From NCBI RefSeq assembly GCF_003419895.1, contig NZ_QPMM01000019.1:51727-115726 (forward strand): 64,000 nucleotides of DNA. The letters run 5' to 3'. A model generated the notes under the pieces. The model saw only the letters and a program-made list of their open reading frames with translations. It did not search any database and had not been told where the DNA came from. The translations under genes and the position numbers were made by a program. The first letter of the stretch is position 1. The number at the start of each line of letters is the position of its first letter. Source of the stretch: Chitinophaga silvatica. Its GTDB lineage: Bacteria; Bacteroidota; Bacteroidia; Chitinophagales; Chitinophagaceae. Positions 20,509 to 28,423 of the stretch are shown here, in pieces.

Positions 20509-20548
20509 ACGTCTGTTCTGAAATGTTTCAGAACAGACGTTTTTTTTT
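20509..20548 (+). terminator. Strong Rho-independent terminator
   Basis: A perfect inverted repeat, ACGTCTGTTCTGAAA / TTTCAGAACAGACGT (20509-20523 and 20526-20540), followed by a run of eight T. It ends the lipoprotein gene. Confidence 0.92.
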
Positions 20549-20599
20549 ACCTATATTCTTTAAATTTTTTTAACCCGCATTGTGCAGTTACCTATTTGA

Positions 20600-20860
20600 G
20601 GAAATGGAAACCTATGCAATACAAATTTTCCTGTCTTAAGTAGTTATCAAATTCTTGTCGCCTCGGAATTACGTATAAAAACAAATGATGAAGGACTAGA
20701 TATGCTTTTGGATTATTACCATAATAATAATTCAAATAAAAGTGCTTTAATGAGGATAGTTAATACAAGTCTTAATACTACTGTAACTGAAGATGGAAAG
20801 AATGCCTCTGATCAATATAAACAAGATTATGAAAAACAAAAGAAGAAGGTCCACTTATAG
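20600..20860 (+). pseudogene. Possible gene tail or decayed small gene
   Basis: An open frame of 86 codons begins right after an in-frame TGA and ends with TAG at 20858-20860. Its composition is protein-like and hydrophilic (DEGLDMLLDYYHNNN, then a Lys-rich end QKKKVHL). There is no start codon near its beginning; the first ATG is at 20702 and would give 52 residues. It lies at the left edge of the decaying paralogue array. It may be the C-terminal remnant of a longer lost gene; I do not recognise it. Confidence 0.3.
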
Positions 20861-20897
20861 ATGATAATAAAATAATATATCACTAAAAAATTGACAA

Positions 20898-21305
20898 ATG
20901 TTTAGAGGAATTTTATTATTGTATTTGCTTGTATTAAATATAGTGGCTGATGGTCAGGAAATTAATATTTTTGATCACATTGATAATAAAAACATATCCT
21001 ATGAAATCAAATGGATTGGTTCAAAGTTTAAAAATGGAACATGGATAGGGCCTTCGTTTCTTGTGCGTGTAGACAAACAGAAAGGAGACTCTATTCTCAT
21101 TGCGAGGATGACTCCTGAGGCTTGGATTACAGCACTAAATAATCCGAATACCGACTGGGCTGCAAATTTATTACTATATGAGTTAAATAAAAAGAGTGCT
21201 ATTGTCTTTATCCGTTCCGATCAAGAGCAATGGCAAAAAAAACTTAAAGATTCCGATTTAAATTATTGGGAACATAAACTTTTAATATCAAACAATAAAT
21301 TGTAA
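20898..21305 (+). CDS. Small exported protein of unknown function
   Basis: A 135-residue protein with a short signal peptide (hydrophobic residues 4-17, likely cleaved near VADGQ). The rest is hydrophilic with several aromatic residues (YEIKWIGSKFKNGTWIGPSF, about 35-54). No lipobox and no known domain are seen. The gene has low GC, like the neighbouring small paralogues. It starts 38 bases after the preceding gene remnant and is followed by a weak hairpin terminator. It could belong to the same class of small accessory genes as its neighbours, but no link can be shown. Confidence 0.65.
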   Translation: MFRGILLLYLLVLNIVADGQEINIFDHIDNKNISYEIKWIGSKFKNGTWIGPSFLVRVDKQKGDSILIARMTPEAWITALNNPNTDWAANLLLYELNKKSAIVFIRSDQEQWQKKLKDSDLNYWEHKLLISNNKL

Positions 21306-21316
21306 TAAATAAACTT

Positions 21317-21342
21317 GGAGCCCAACACCACTTGGCTTTTTT
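21317..21342 (+). terminator. Probable terminator after the 135-residue gene
   Basis: AGCC(C)AA paired with TTGGCT around a short loop, with one bulged C, followed by TTTTTTC. It is weaker than the other terminators in the window. Confidence 0.5.
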
Positions 21343-21436
21343 CTGCTTAGTATTAATTTTGAATAGCAATTTGCATATATGCGGATCAAGTAATTAGTAA
21401 ATAACTACAAATGCAAAAGAGTAATGAAAGGTTGAA

Positions 21437-21560
21437 TATAAATTGACACTGTTAATAATTGGGAATATATGTATTACAATGAAAATATTTCACCTCCAAT
21501 ATTAACGTTACCAAAACACAATCCGACAGTATTTTGAAAATTTGGGGGTTGAAAGATTAA
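21437..21560 (+). pseudogene. 3' fragment of the 156-residue membrane-protein family
   Basis: This matches the last third of the intact gene at 22336-22806 (from the codons for FDTVNNWEYMYYNE to the stop). It lacks everything upstream and has lost one C (CACCTCC instead of CACCCTCC near 21490), which shifts the frame. It is the left end of the duplicated block and shows that the duplication broke inside this gene family. Confidence 0.75.
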
Positions 21561-21570
21561 TAACACATTG

Positions 21571-21600
21571 GAAAGGGCCTGGGTATGCAAGGCCCCTTTC
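21571..21600 (+). terminator. GC-rich hairpin after the gene fragment (copy A)
   Basis: GAAAGG(G)CCT pairs with AGGCCCCTTTC around a 9-base loop. There is no T run after it. The same hairpin follows the intact copy at 22817-22846, and a related one follows the last array gene at 25930. Confidence 0.5.
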
Positions 21601-21630
21601 AAGAACCAATCGTGGATATCTGTTTTCATT

Positions 21631-21874
21631 ATGAATTATTATACTTACAAAATCCTCCCTTTCATTAATGACAAGCCTGGATTTTCAATGTTTGATTTCA
21701 CATACAAGGAGGAAAAATATGAAGAAGCCCGCAAATATTTAGACTCTTTATGAAGCTAATGAAATGATTAACGGGCTCAAATCCAGGAAGGTTTTATTTA
21801 GTAAAATAAGACCAGATGAAATGGTGAACGATTCATTAATTTTCACCCGATTTGAAAAAAGAACATCAGAATAA
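21631..21874 (+). pseudogene. Small gene broken by a frameshift (copy A)
   Basis: It begins ATG AAT TAT TAT and reads MNYYTYKILPFINDKPGF up to EEARKYL. It then shifts frame near 21745 and continues with coding-like sequence (EANEMINGLKSRKVLFSKIR, ending KRTSE and TAA at 21872). Total length is 244 bases, one more than a multiple of three. With the frame restored it would encode about 81 residues. An ATG 63 bases upstream lies inside the hairpin and is not believable. The function is unknown. Confidence 0.6.
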
Positions 21875-21888
21875 ACCAAGAGATTATG

Positions 21889-22276
21889 TTACATAATGAA
21901 GTGACATTTTACCATTTAATCCGATTAGAGAAGCGGGAATTAAGCTTTAAGTATTCAGGTATCAATTTTTATACTTGCGTCCAAGACAAAAGAGATTGTG
22001 GAAGATATGAATGATACATGCGGATAAATAATCTATCTTATTCTCAAAAATATTCACCCACAAAATTCATAGAGGCTTAGTATTTTTGAGAGTAATGTAT
22101 TTCCAGTTTCTAATTTTGATAGCTTTAGCTATAGAGCTAGTGATCACCGTTGAAATATGAGAAGATATTGTTTTGATGTCTTCCTCAAAAATGGAATTGA
22201 ATATCTATTTTTGTGATATCAAATCAGATGAGAAGGCAAGAGAAATTGTGAAATATCCTAATAGTGCTTTTTGGTA
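21889..22276 (+). pseudogene. Decayed two-TM membrane protein with PH-like end (copy A)
   Basis: This is a remnant of the family seen intact at 24709-25239. The left part reads EVTFYHLIRLEKRELSFKYS with frame breaks. The middle, which encodes the two membrane helices in the intact gene, is deleted. The right part (from about 22095) matches FPISDIASFSYR, RRYRFYVFLKDG and the EIVKYLNNAIW end, with several stops and indels. The exact copy at 23135-23522 shows that decay came before the duplication. Confidence 0.75.
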
Positions 22277-22335
22277 ATAGTTATCTATAAAAAAAGTACA
22301 AGCCACCAAATTATCTAAAATCGTAATTTTTTATA

Positions 22336-22806
22336 TTGAAGCAGATTTGGGAAAACCTTAAATATCCACTATACCTAATCTTGGTAGTAATTTTCATTTT
22401 TTCTAAGGAACGAATATTCAATTTAGTATTTCCTCCAGGAAAGAAATATGGTGTTGCTTTTAATGCCGAAAGAAAACGTTTAGGTATCGATACCTTACCG
22501 GCAACATGGACAACAAAGGATAAATATAAAACATCGAAGATTTGGTATCCTCCGAACAGACAAGACAGTGGAAGCTTTAGAAATTCTAAAATGGTAATAA
22601 TACAATCTGGTGAAATTATTTATGAAGGAGATACCTATAAACGTATTATAGATAGAAAGGCTGAATTGTTATCAGTTCAATGTAAATTTGACACTGTTAA
22701 TAATTGGGAATATATGTATTACAATGAAAATATTTCACCCTCCAATATTAACGTTACCAAAACACAATCCGACAGTATTTTGAAAATTTGGGGGTTGAAA
22801 GATTAA
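22336..22806 (+). CDS. Small single-TM protein of unknown function (paralogue 1)
   Basis: A 156-residue protein with one N-terminal membrane helix (about 9-24, KYPLYLILVVIFIFSK). A soluble, Tyr/Lys-rich domain follows (AERKRLGIDTLPATW, about 45-59; GEIIYEGDTYKRII; ending SILKIWGLKD). The only possible start is TTG at 22336, since an in-frame TAA lies 12 bases upstream. It is 69% or more identical to the gene at 23582 overall; the first 80 residues are identical and the C-terminal half has diverged. Such arrays of small diverging paralogues are often immunity genes of toxin systems, but no toxin is adjacent, so the role is unknown. Confidence 0.7.
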   Translation: MKQIWENLKYPLYLILVVIFIFSKERIFNLVFPPGKKYGVAFNAERKRLGIDTLPATWTTKDKYKTSKIWYPPNRQDSGSFRNSKMVIIQSGEIIYEGDTYKRIIDRKAELLSVQCKFDTVNNWEYMYYNENISPSNINVTKTQSDSILKIWGLKD

Positions 22807-22816
22807 TAACACATTG

Positions 22817-22846
22817 GAAAGGGCCTGGGTATGCAAGGCCCCTTTC
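22817..22846 (+). terminator. GC-rich hairpin after paralogue 1 (copy B)
   Basis: The same hairpin as at 21571-21600, here 11 bases after the stop of the intact 156-residue gene. It probably acts as its 3' end despite lacking a T run. Confidence 0.5.
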
Positions 22847-22876
22847 AAGAACCAATCGTGGATATCTGTTTTCATT

Positions 22877-23120
22877 ATGAATTATTATACTTACAAAATC
22901 CTCCCTTTCATTAATGACAAGCCTGGATTTTCAATGTTTGATTTCACATACAAGGAGGAAAAATATGAAGAAGCCCGCAAATATTTAGACTCTTTATGAA
23001 GCTAATGAAATGATTAACGGGCTCAAATCCAGGAAGGTTTTATTTAGTAAAATAAGACCAGATGAAATGGTGAACGATTCATTAATTTTCACCCGATTTG
23101 AAAAAAGAACATCAGAATAA
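22877..23120 (+). pseudogene. Small gene broken by a frameshift (copy B)
   Basis: An exact copy of 21631-21874, with the same frameshift near its middle (about 22991). The shared lesion shows that it was already broken when the block was duplicated. Confidence 0.6.
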
Positions 23121-23134
23121 ACCAAGAGATTATG

Positions 23135-23522
23135 TTACATAATGAAGTGACATTTTACCATTTAATCCGATTAGAGAAGCGGGAATTAAGCTTTAAGTAT
23201 TCAGGTATCAATTTTTATACTTGCGTCCAAGACAAAAGAGATTGTGGAAGATATGAATGATACATGCGGATAAATAATCTATCTTATTCTCAAAAATATT
23301 CACCCACAAAATTCATAGAGGCTTAGTATTTTTGAGAGTAATGTATTTCCAGTTTCTAATTTTGATAGCTTTAGCTATAGAGCTAGTGATCACCGTTGAA
23401 ATATGAGAAGATATTGTTTTGATGTCTTCCTCAAAAATGGAATTGAATATCTATTTTTGTGATATCAAATCAGATGAGAAGGCAAGAGAAATTGTGAAAT
23501 ATCCTAATAGTGCTTTTTGGTA
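23135..23522 (+). pseudogene. Decayed two-TM membrane protein with PH-like end (copy B)
   Basis: An exact copy of the remnant at 21889-22276, including the missing membrane region and the stops in the C-terminal part. Confidence 0.75.
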
Positions 23523-23581
23523 ATAGTTATCTATAAAAAAAGTACAAGCCACCAAATTATCTAAAATCGTAATTTTTTATA

Positions 23582-24049
23582 TTGAAGCAGATTTGGGAAA
23601 ACCTTAAATATCCACTATACCTAATCTTGGTAGTAATTTTCATTTTTTCTAAGGAACGAATATTCAATTTAGTATTTCCTCCAGGAAAGAAATATGGTGT
23701 TGCTTTTAATGCCGAAAGAAAACGTTTAGGTATCGATACCTTACCGGCAACATGGACAACAAAGGATAAATATAAAACATCGAAGATTTGGTATCCTCCG
23801 AACAGACAAGATAGTGGAAGCTTTAGAGATGATAAAATGATAAACATAAATTCGGGTAAAATTATCTATGAAGGAGATACATACAAACATATCGTTAATG
23901 GACAGGTCGAATTATTAACAATTGAGTTTAAATACGAAACGAGTAAATGGGGATACAAATATTACAATGAAACAAATGCAACTTCCATAGTAAATCTTAC
24001 CAAAATACAATCCGACAGTATTTTACAAAGTTGGGGGTTGAAACATTAG
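23582..24049 (+). CDS. Small single-TM protein of unknown function (paralogue 2)
   Basis: A 155-residue paralogue of the protein at 22336, also with a TTG start. Residues 1-82 are identical to paralogue 1, including the membrane helix (about 9-24). The rest is clearly diverged (MININSGKIIYEGDTYKHIV, ending SILQSWGLKH) and is one residue shorter. The sharp change from identity to divergence marks the end of the duplicated block, so this gene is a chimera of a duplicated front and an older, distinct back. No domain is recognised. Confidence 0.7.
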   Translation: MKQIWENLKYPLYLILVVIFIFSKERIFNLVFPPGKKYGVAFNAERKRLGIDTLPATWTTKDKYKTSKIWYPPNRQDSGSFRDDKMININSGKIIYEGDTYKHIVNGQVELLTIEFKYETSKWGYKYYNETNATSIVNLTKIQSDSILQSWGLKH

Positions 24050-24132
24050 GCAGTAGAAGAACAAATTTTCTTAGCAAAATAGTTTTCTAAAAATTTGAAA
24101 GCTGTCTGGTAACACTTTCTTAATCAATATAA

Positions 24133-24640
24133 AACAAGATTATATAGATAAGCTCATTGATTATACAGCAAAGGAAGTACACTTTTACCCTTTAATCCGA
24201 CTGGAAAACCAGAAATTAAGTTTCAACAGCTCCGGCATTAATTTTTATAGTATTATCTTATTATTTCTTGCTGCTATAAGCATTGTTTTGATGATTAACT
24301 ACAATTTCATTATAGGTTTTCTTTTATTGACCTTTATGATTTATGTAATGTGGGAATATCTGGAGATAGCTAATATTTTTGAAATAGACATCGAGAATAA
24401 TCAGTCAACACTCGAAAGGAGAAATCCATTGAGAATGCTACTCTTCAACCTGAATAAAGAATAGCATTTTCAACCTCTGATATTGCCAACTTTAGCTACC
24501 GGTCTACAGATCATAAAATTGGTATGAAAAGATATCGTTTTTATGTCTTTCTCAAGAATGGAAACAAATATTTATTTTCAGATATTGATTCAGAAGCGCA
24601 GGCAAGAGAGATTCGAAATATTTGAATAATGCAATTAGAT
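24133..24640 (+). pseudogene. Two-TM PH-like family member with two frameshifts
   Basis: A nearly full-length relative of the protein at 24709. EVHFYPLIRLENQKLSFNSS, two hydrophobic segments and EIDIENNQSTLERRNPLRML are readable. One base is then missing near 24462 (a TAG appears), after which DIANFSYRSTDHK and RYRFYVFLKNG follow in another frame. A second base is lost near 24613, just before the KYLNNAI-like end. No good start codon is left. It is the third decayed member of a five-copy family. Confidence 0.75.
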
Positions 24641-24646
24641 AAAATT

Positions 24647-24696
24647 ATATTATTCAAAAGTGCTAAGTCAGCCGGCTTAGTACTTTTGAATAATAT
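24647..24696. repeat. 21-bp perfect hairpin upstream of the intact array gene
   Basis: The arms 24647-24667 and 24676-24696 pair over 21 bp (one G-U) with an 8-base loop, 12 bases before the ATG at 24709. There is no T run. It may end the decayed gene before it, or hide the start region of the next. Confidence 0.75.
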
Positions 24697-24708
24697 ATAT
24701 AACAAGAT

Positions 24709-25239
24709 ATGCGAAGAGAACCATTAGACCAACTAAAAGAGTTCATTACTAAAGAAAGTATCTCTTTCCCTGAGATTCAATTTGACGGCAGGAAAGTACA
24801 ATTTACAACCTCTGGATTAAATTCCAATAGCTTCTGGATGCTCTTTGGAATTGGACTTAGCATTGCTTTAATGATAAAATATATCCTGCTAGTAGGTCTT
24901 ATTTTATTTGGATTTGGATTCTATGGATTATGGTATGATTTAGAAGTAGCTAATAATTTCGTTATAGATTTTGATAGTAAACATTGTGTTCTTCACCGAA
25001 AAAATCCATTTAGGGTACTCTTTTTTTTCATGAGAAAGGAAATTACATTTCCAATTTCTGATATTGCCAGCTTTAGTTACAGATCTAGTCGTCACAGTAG
25101 TGATATGAGAAGATATCGTTTTTATGTCTTCCTCAAAGATGGAACTGAATATCTATTTTCAGATATTAAATCAGAAGACCATGCAAGAGAAATTGTGAAA
25201 TATTTGAATAATGCTATTTGGCAAAAATTATCTTTTTAA
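24709..25239 (+). CDS. Two-TM membrane protein with PH-like C-terminal domain (intact 1)
   Basis: A 176-residue protein. A short N-terminal segment (FPEIQFDGRKVQFTTSG, about 20-36) is followed by a membrane hairpin (about 40-75). A cytoplasmic beta-rich domain (about 80-176: VIDFDSKHCVLHRKNPFRVL, FPISDIASFSYR, YRFYVFLKDGTEYLFSD) ends in a helix (EIVKYLNNAIW). The layout resembles bacterial PH-like/YcxB-like membrane proteins; this is a fold-level guess. It is one of five copies in 4 kb (three decayed, two intact). Its function is unknown. Confidence 0.75.
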   Translation: MRREPLDQLKEFITKESISFPEIQFDGRKVQFTTSGLNSNSFWMLFGIGLSIALMIKYILLVGLILFGFGFYGLWYDLEVANNFVIDFDSKHCVLHRKNPFRVLFFFMRKEITFPISDIASFSYRSSRHSSDMRRYRFYVFLKDGTEYLFSDIKSEDHAREIVKYLNNAIWQKLSF

Positions 25240-25278
25240 AATTACAAATCCAGCAATATCTATGGTGGATTTGTAATT
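25240..25278 (+). terminator. Hairpin after intact array gene 1
   Basis: AATTACAAATCC (25240-25251) pairs perfectly with GGATTTGTAATT (25267-25278), directly after the stop codon. Only a short T-containing tail follows, so it is a weak terminator or 3' stabilising structure. Confidence 0.6.
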
Positions 25279-25391
25279 CTTAACAAAAATTGTAACCTCT
25301 AAAATTAAATTTCAGATCATCCATAAAAAAAATAATTTTGACTAAAAATGGAAGCCAACGAATTCATGTGAAACCATGATACAACCGCATT

Positions 25392-25907
25392 ATGAAAAGA
25401 ATATACCTGAGGAAGATTGCGAAATTTATTGAATATGGGAAGGTTTCATCTCCTAAAGTCAAATTAGATAATGAGAGATTAATCATCAATTCCAAGGCAT
25501 TTAGTATTGAAAAAATTGTGTTACTAACGCTGATAACCCCGGGAATTTTGATGATAATAGAAAATATTATTCTGGGTCTGATTTATGCTCTCGTTTTAAT
25601 TTACGCTTATACGACTTTGTTTGAAGCTGCTAAGACTTTTGAAATAGATTTTATCAATAAGCAATCGACATTAAAGAGTAAAAATCCTTTTAGATTCCTA
25701 TTATTTTTTCTATATAAAGATATTGTATTCCCCATTTCTGAGATTGCCGGTTTTAGATTTGAATCTAATAACGCTTCAAAGGGATTTATGATAAGATATA
25801 ATTATTATGTTATTCTAAAAAATGGTAAGCAATACATCTTTGCAGAATCTAAGCACAGACAGGAGGCTAAAGTAATTGTAGATTTATTAAACAAGGCAAC
25901 CTGGTAG
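25392..25907 (+). CDS. Two-TM membrane protein with PH-like C-terminal domain (intact 2)
   Basis: A 171-residue paralogue of the protein at 24709 with the same layout. It has a basic N terminus, a membrane hairpin (about 42-75), then FEIDFINKQSTLKSKNPFRF and FPISEIAGFRFESN, and a closing helix (AKVIVDLLNKATW). It is well diverged from its neighbour, so the family has existed here for some time. It is followed by a strong terminator. AT-rich codon use matches the rest of the array. No function is recognised. Confidence 0.75.
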   Translation: MKRIYLRKIAKFIEYGKVSSPKVKLDNERLIINSKAFSIEKIVLLTLITPGILMIIENIILGLIYALVLIYAYTTLFEAAKTFEIDFINKQSTLKSKNPFRFLLFFLYKDIVFPISEIAGFRFESNNASKGFMIRYNYYVILKNGKQYIFAESKHRQEAKVIVDLLNKATW

Positions 25908-25929
25908 AATAAAGTACTTAATAATATAA

Positions 25930-25956
25930 GGGGCCAGGACAAACCTGGCCCCTTTC
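25930..25956. terminator. Terminator at the right end of the paralogue array
   Basis: GGGGCCAGG / CCTGGCCCC with a 5-base loop, followed by TTTCTGTTT. About 100 bases from here on resemble the hairpin-plus-small-gene segment at 21571-21700, so a third, more decayed copy of that segment lies at about 25925-26060. On the minus strand it can also stop the metallohydrolase-like gene. Confidence 0.8.
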
Positions 25957-26065
25957 TGTTTAGGGTTAATCGTGAATAGCTGTTTTCATAATGGTTTATT
26001 GCACTTACAAAATTTCTTACTGCACATAGAAGACAACAAACTTGTGATTTAGGGTAAATCGTTCC

Positions 26066-26920
26066 CTAAAAGACAGGTTGACTATTCCCGATTGCAATCA
26101 GATCTATATTATAGGTAGCTTTAACAAAATCTGCTACCATTTTTATTTTTTTCCTGATCTTACCTGATGTATCTACATTAGATTTCAGAATACCAGCTTC
26201 CAGTTCAGCAGTTGTATTGGCTGTAATAAGTTCCACAAAACAAGCAAAATCAAGACTTACATCCTCAGTTGTTGGAGAAGCTTCCAACAGACCTAATGAA
26301 TGAAGATTATCCAGATCGTATGAGAATATAAGTGTAGGATACATTGCCCTAAAGGCAGTAGGAATTTGTAACTTATTATTCAGGTATAAACTATAGAAAT
26401 AATATCTGTGCATACTACCGATATACTTTTTGAGGGTGGCAGCAGATGCAGTATCCATGCTTTGATTAGCAAATCCAATTGCCAGCATTCGTTGAGTAGA
26501 TCTGGATTCGCCATCAACTGGTATCCAGTTTCCTACTTTATCCAGCTTTGATATTCCTGACGAAAGCAGGATCGATATTGGTATAGTTTTCTTTATTACG
26601 GAATCGGGATAATAACCCAGGCAATTCTTCTTAAAGAATGAAAATGCTTTGCCTACATACTTTGGATCACCCAAGGCAGCAGTATCTGTTAATCTTAAGG
26701 TATATCCGCCTACAAAATCGCCATTCGTGAATTTATATACGGCGTATGTAGCATACTGTTTATAAAACGCTACTATAGAATCGTCGTAAGGTTGGTTCCC
26801 CTGTGGTAATTCAAATAGATTCCCGAATTTAAGTGCTTCTACTTTTTCATTCTTTTTACAGGCAGCAACTAACAGGAAAGCTCCAAAGAGAAAAATATAT
26901 TTTTTAAAGTATTTAGCCAT
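26066..26920 (-). CDS. SusCD-associated metallohydrolase-like lipoprotein, zinc motif missing
   Basis: A 284-residue lipoprotein (Cys21, LLVAAC). Its layout and position, 20 bases after susD, match the 'substrate import-associated zinc metallohydrolase' lipoproteins (Mx1-type peptidase family) that sit in SusC/SusD operons. The C-terminal segment SLGLLEASPTTEDVSLDFACFVELI (split by me: ...TTEDVSLDFACF about 228-239) resembles the family's ED-F-A region. I find no HExxH anywhere, so the zinc site is lost and it is probably not an active peptidase. The family assignment is from memory of the pattern and is moderate; it may simply be a binding lipoprotein of the operon. Confidence 0.6.
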   Translation of the reverse strand: MAKYFKKYIFLFGAFLLVAACKKNEKVEALKFGNLFELPQGNQPYDDSIVAFYKQYATYAVYKFTNGDFVGGYTLRLTDTAALGDPKYVGKAFSFFKKNCLGYYPDSVIKKTIPISILLSSGISKLDKVGNWIPVDGESRSTQRMLAIGFANQSMDTASAATLKKYIGSMHRYYFYSLYLNNKLQIPTAFRAMYPTLIFSYDLDNLHSLGLLEASPTTEDVSLDFACFVELITANTTAELEAGILKSNVDTSGKIRKKIKMVADFVKATYNIDLIAIGNSQPVF

Positions 26921-26940
26921 GAATTAATGATTTAAAGTGA

Positions 26941-28404
26941 TCAATCGGGCTTTCTCAGCGTTGTAATCTGTTTGTTTTGTACAAGTCCGGGATTCCGTTG
27001 TAACGCATCTGGCGGAATTGGCAAGGTATATTGAGGATCGTGTTTCTTTAAGGTAAAAATCTGATTTTCACCCGGAGCCGGAGTATAGATATGCTTGATC
27101 TCTGGCATACCATATCTGCGCAAATCGAACCAACGATGACCTTCTTCCATTGTAAACTCCCTGCGTCTTTCATCTCTGCATTGTTGAAGCAGCTTGTCGC
27201 CGCTTACAAGTGTCCATGGTTTGTATGTACCTGTCAGGTATCGGTTTACCCTTAATTTATTCAGATCATCGAGGGCCGCTTGTGCTTTGGAAACATCACC
27301 CGTTATACGATACAACTGAATATTTGCTTCTGCCCTGTTTAAATATGCTTCTGAAGTTCTCCATGTCAGACCATTTGAGTTATCGACCTGCCATTTATTG
27401 TCCATTAAATCGGATGGGAAAAGAAACTTAAGAAAATCAGGAGTACGATCACAATAAAACCCTGCTACCCTAAGATCGTCGTCTTCAAAACTTCTGTTCA
27501 GATCATCAGATAAGGATACAACTCTATTGATGTTATCAAAATAATTCTTTGAATCCCCGTACCAGAATAAACACTCAATATTACTTGTTGAAATAATAGA
27601 ATTAGTATTACTATTAAGATCGAGGATATCGGGATGCACTTCTATCACTTTAGAAGCATTTTCCACAACCTTAGTCCAATCTTCCATATAAAGGTATACC
27701 CGGCTGGCCAGCAGATGAGCACTGGAACGGTCTATAATTCTCGGAGAAAAATTGCGACGCTCTCTTTCCAGCAAAGTAATTGCACTGTCGAGATCCTGAG
27801 TTATCTGGTTGTATACTTCCTTCACAGTATTACGCGCCATTGGTTTTTCGGTCACATTTGCATCCAGTCTTATTGGTACGCCTAAAGATTTATCGGGAGT
27901 AGTTGTAGAATCGTTATACGGATTACCGTAAGTATTTACCAGTATAAAGTGATTAAAAGCTCTTAATGCATATGCCTGCCCCTTATACCAGTCTTTTTCT
28001 GATTGAGATCCTATAGACCCATCCAAATATTGCAGCGCAATATTTGAACCTAATATACATTTGTAAGCCGTTTTCCAGGTATTGAAACGGTCTATAGACA
28101 AGCTCCCTGATTGCTGGCAAAGTGTAATAAAATCTGCCTGCCATTGGAAAACCGGGTAATCTGCCAGCGCAGTAGGAGTTGGTGGATATGTTGTACTACT
28201 AAAATACTGAATATCATCACTCAACAACATCGTCTCTATAAACATATAATTATCTGTCGAGAGATATCCCTGTCCGGCTAGCAGATCTCCAAAATCTGAA
28301 GTTCTTTTAGGGATAATTTCTGTTTTTGATTGTTCTTCCAGAAATTTCTTACAGGAGCAGAAGAAAGTAGTAATAACTATCAACAGCAATATATTTCTTT
28401 TCAT
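26941..28404 (-). CDS. SusD/RagB-family surface lipoprotein
   Basis: A 487-residue SusD homologue. The lipoprotein signal ends at Cys18 (TFFCSC). Family segments are GQAYALRAFNHFILVNTYGN (about 142-161), SEAYLNRAEANIQLYRITGD (about 348-367) and RDERRREFTMEEGHRWFDLR (about 405-424). It lies 19 bases after a large STN-type SusC and before the metallohydrolase-like lipoprotein, on the minus strand, as part of a sigma-FecR-SusC-SusD module. This subtype often goes with protein, peptide or metal-related uptake rather than polysaccharides, but no substrate can be named. Confidence 0.93.
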   Translation of the reverse strand: MKRNILLLIVITTFFCSCKKFLEEQSKTEIIPKRTSDFGDLLAGQGYLSTDNYMFIETMLLSDDIQYFSSTTYPPTPTALADYPVFQWQADFITLCQQSGSLSIDRFNTWKTAYKCILGSNIALQYLDGSIGSQSEKDWYKGQAYALRAFNHFILVNTYGNPYNDSTTTPDKSLGVPIRLDANVTEKPMARNTVKEVYNQITQDLDSAITLLERERRNFSPRIIDRSSAHLLASRVYLYMEDWTKVVENASKVIEVHPDILDLNSNTNSIISTSNIECLFWYGDSKNYFDNINRVVSLSDDLNRSFEDDDLRVAGFYCDRTPDFLKFLFPSDLMDNKWQVDNSNGLTWRTSEAYLNRAEANIQLYRITGDVSKAQAALDDLNKLRVNRYLTGTYKPWTLVSGDKLLQQCRDERRREFTMEEGHRWFDLRRYGMPEIKHIYTPAPGENQIFTLKKHDPQYTLPIPPDALQRNPGLVQNKQITTLRKPD

Positions 28405-28423
28405 GTTTTCTGACTTTAAGACT

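Larger units (their letters stand above)
21443..22581 (+). repeat. Tandem duplication, copy A
   Basis: About 1.14 kb that recurs 1245-1246 bases downstream (22688-23827). By eye the copies are identical except for one missing C near 21490 in copy A and a C/T change at 22566. The block holds a 3' gene fragment, a hairpin, two decayed genes and the first half of the 156-residue gene. Confidence 0.9.
22688..23827 (+). repeat. Tandem duplication, copy B
   Basis: The second copy of the 1.14-kb block starting at 21443. The join lies inside the 156-residue gene family, as expected from unequal crossing-over between two neighbouring paralogues. Confidence 0.9.

Noticed and set aside
21568..21753. 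61-codon frame, identical again at 22814-22999
   Set aside because: It begins inside a GC-rich hairpin and only its second half is coding-like. It is better read as a small gene starting at 21631 with a later frameshift.
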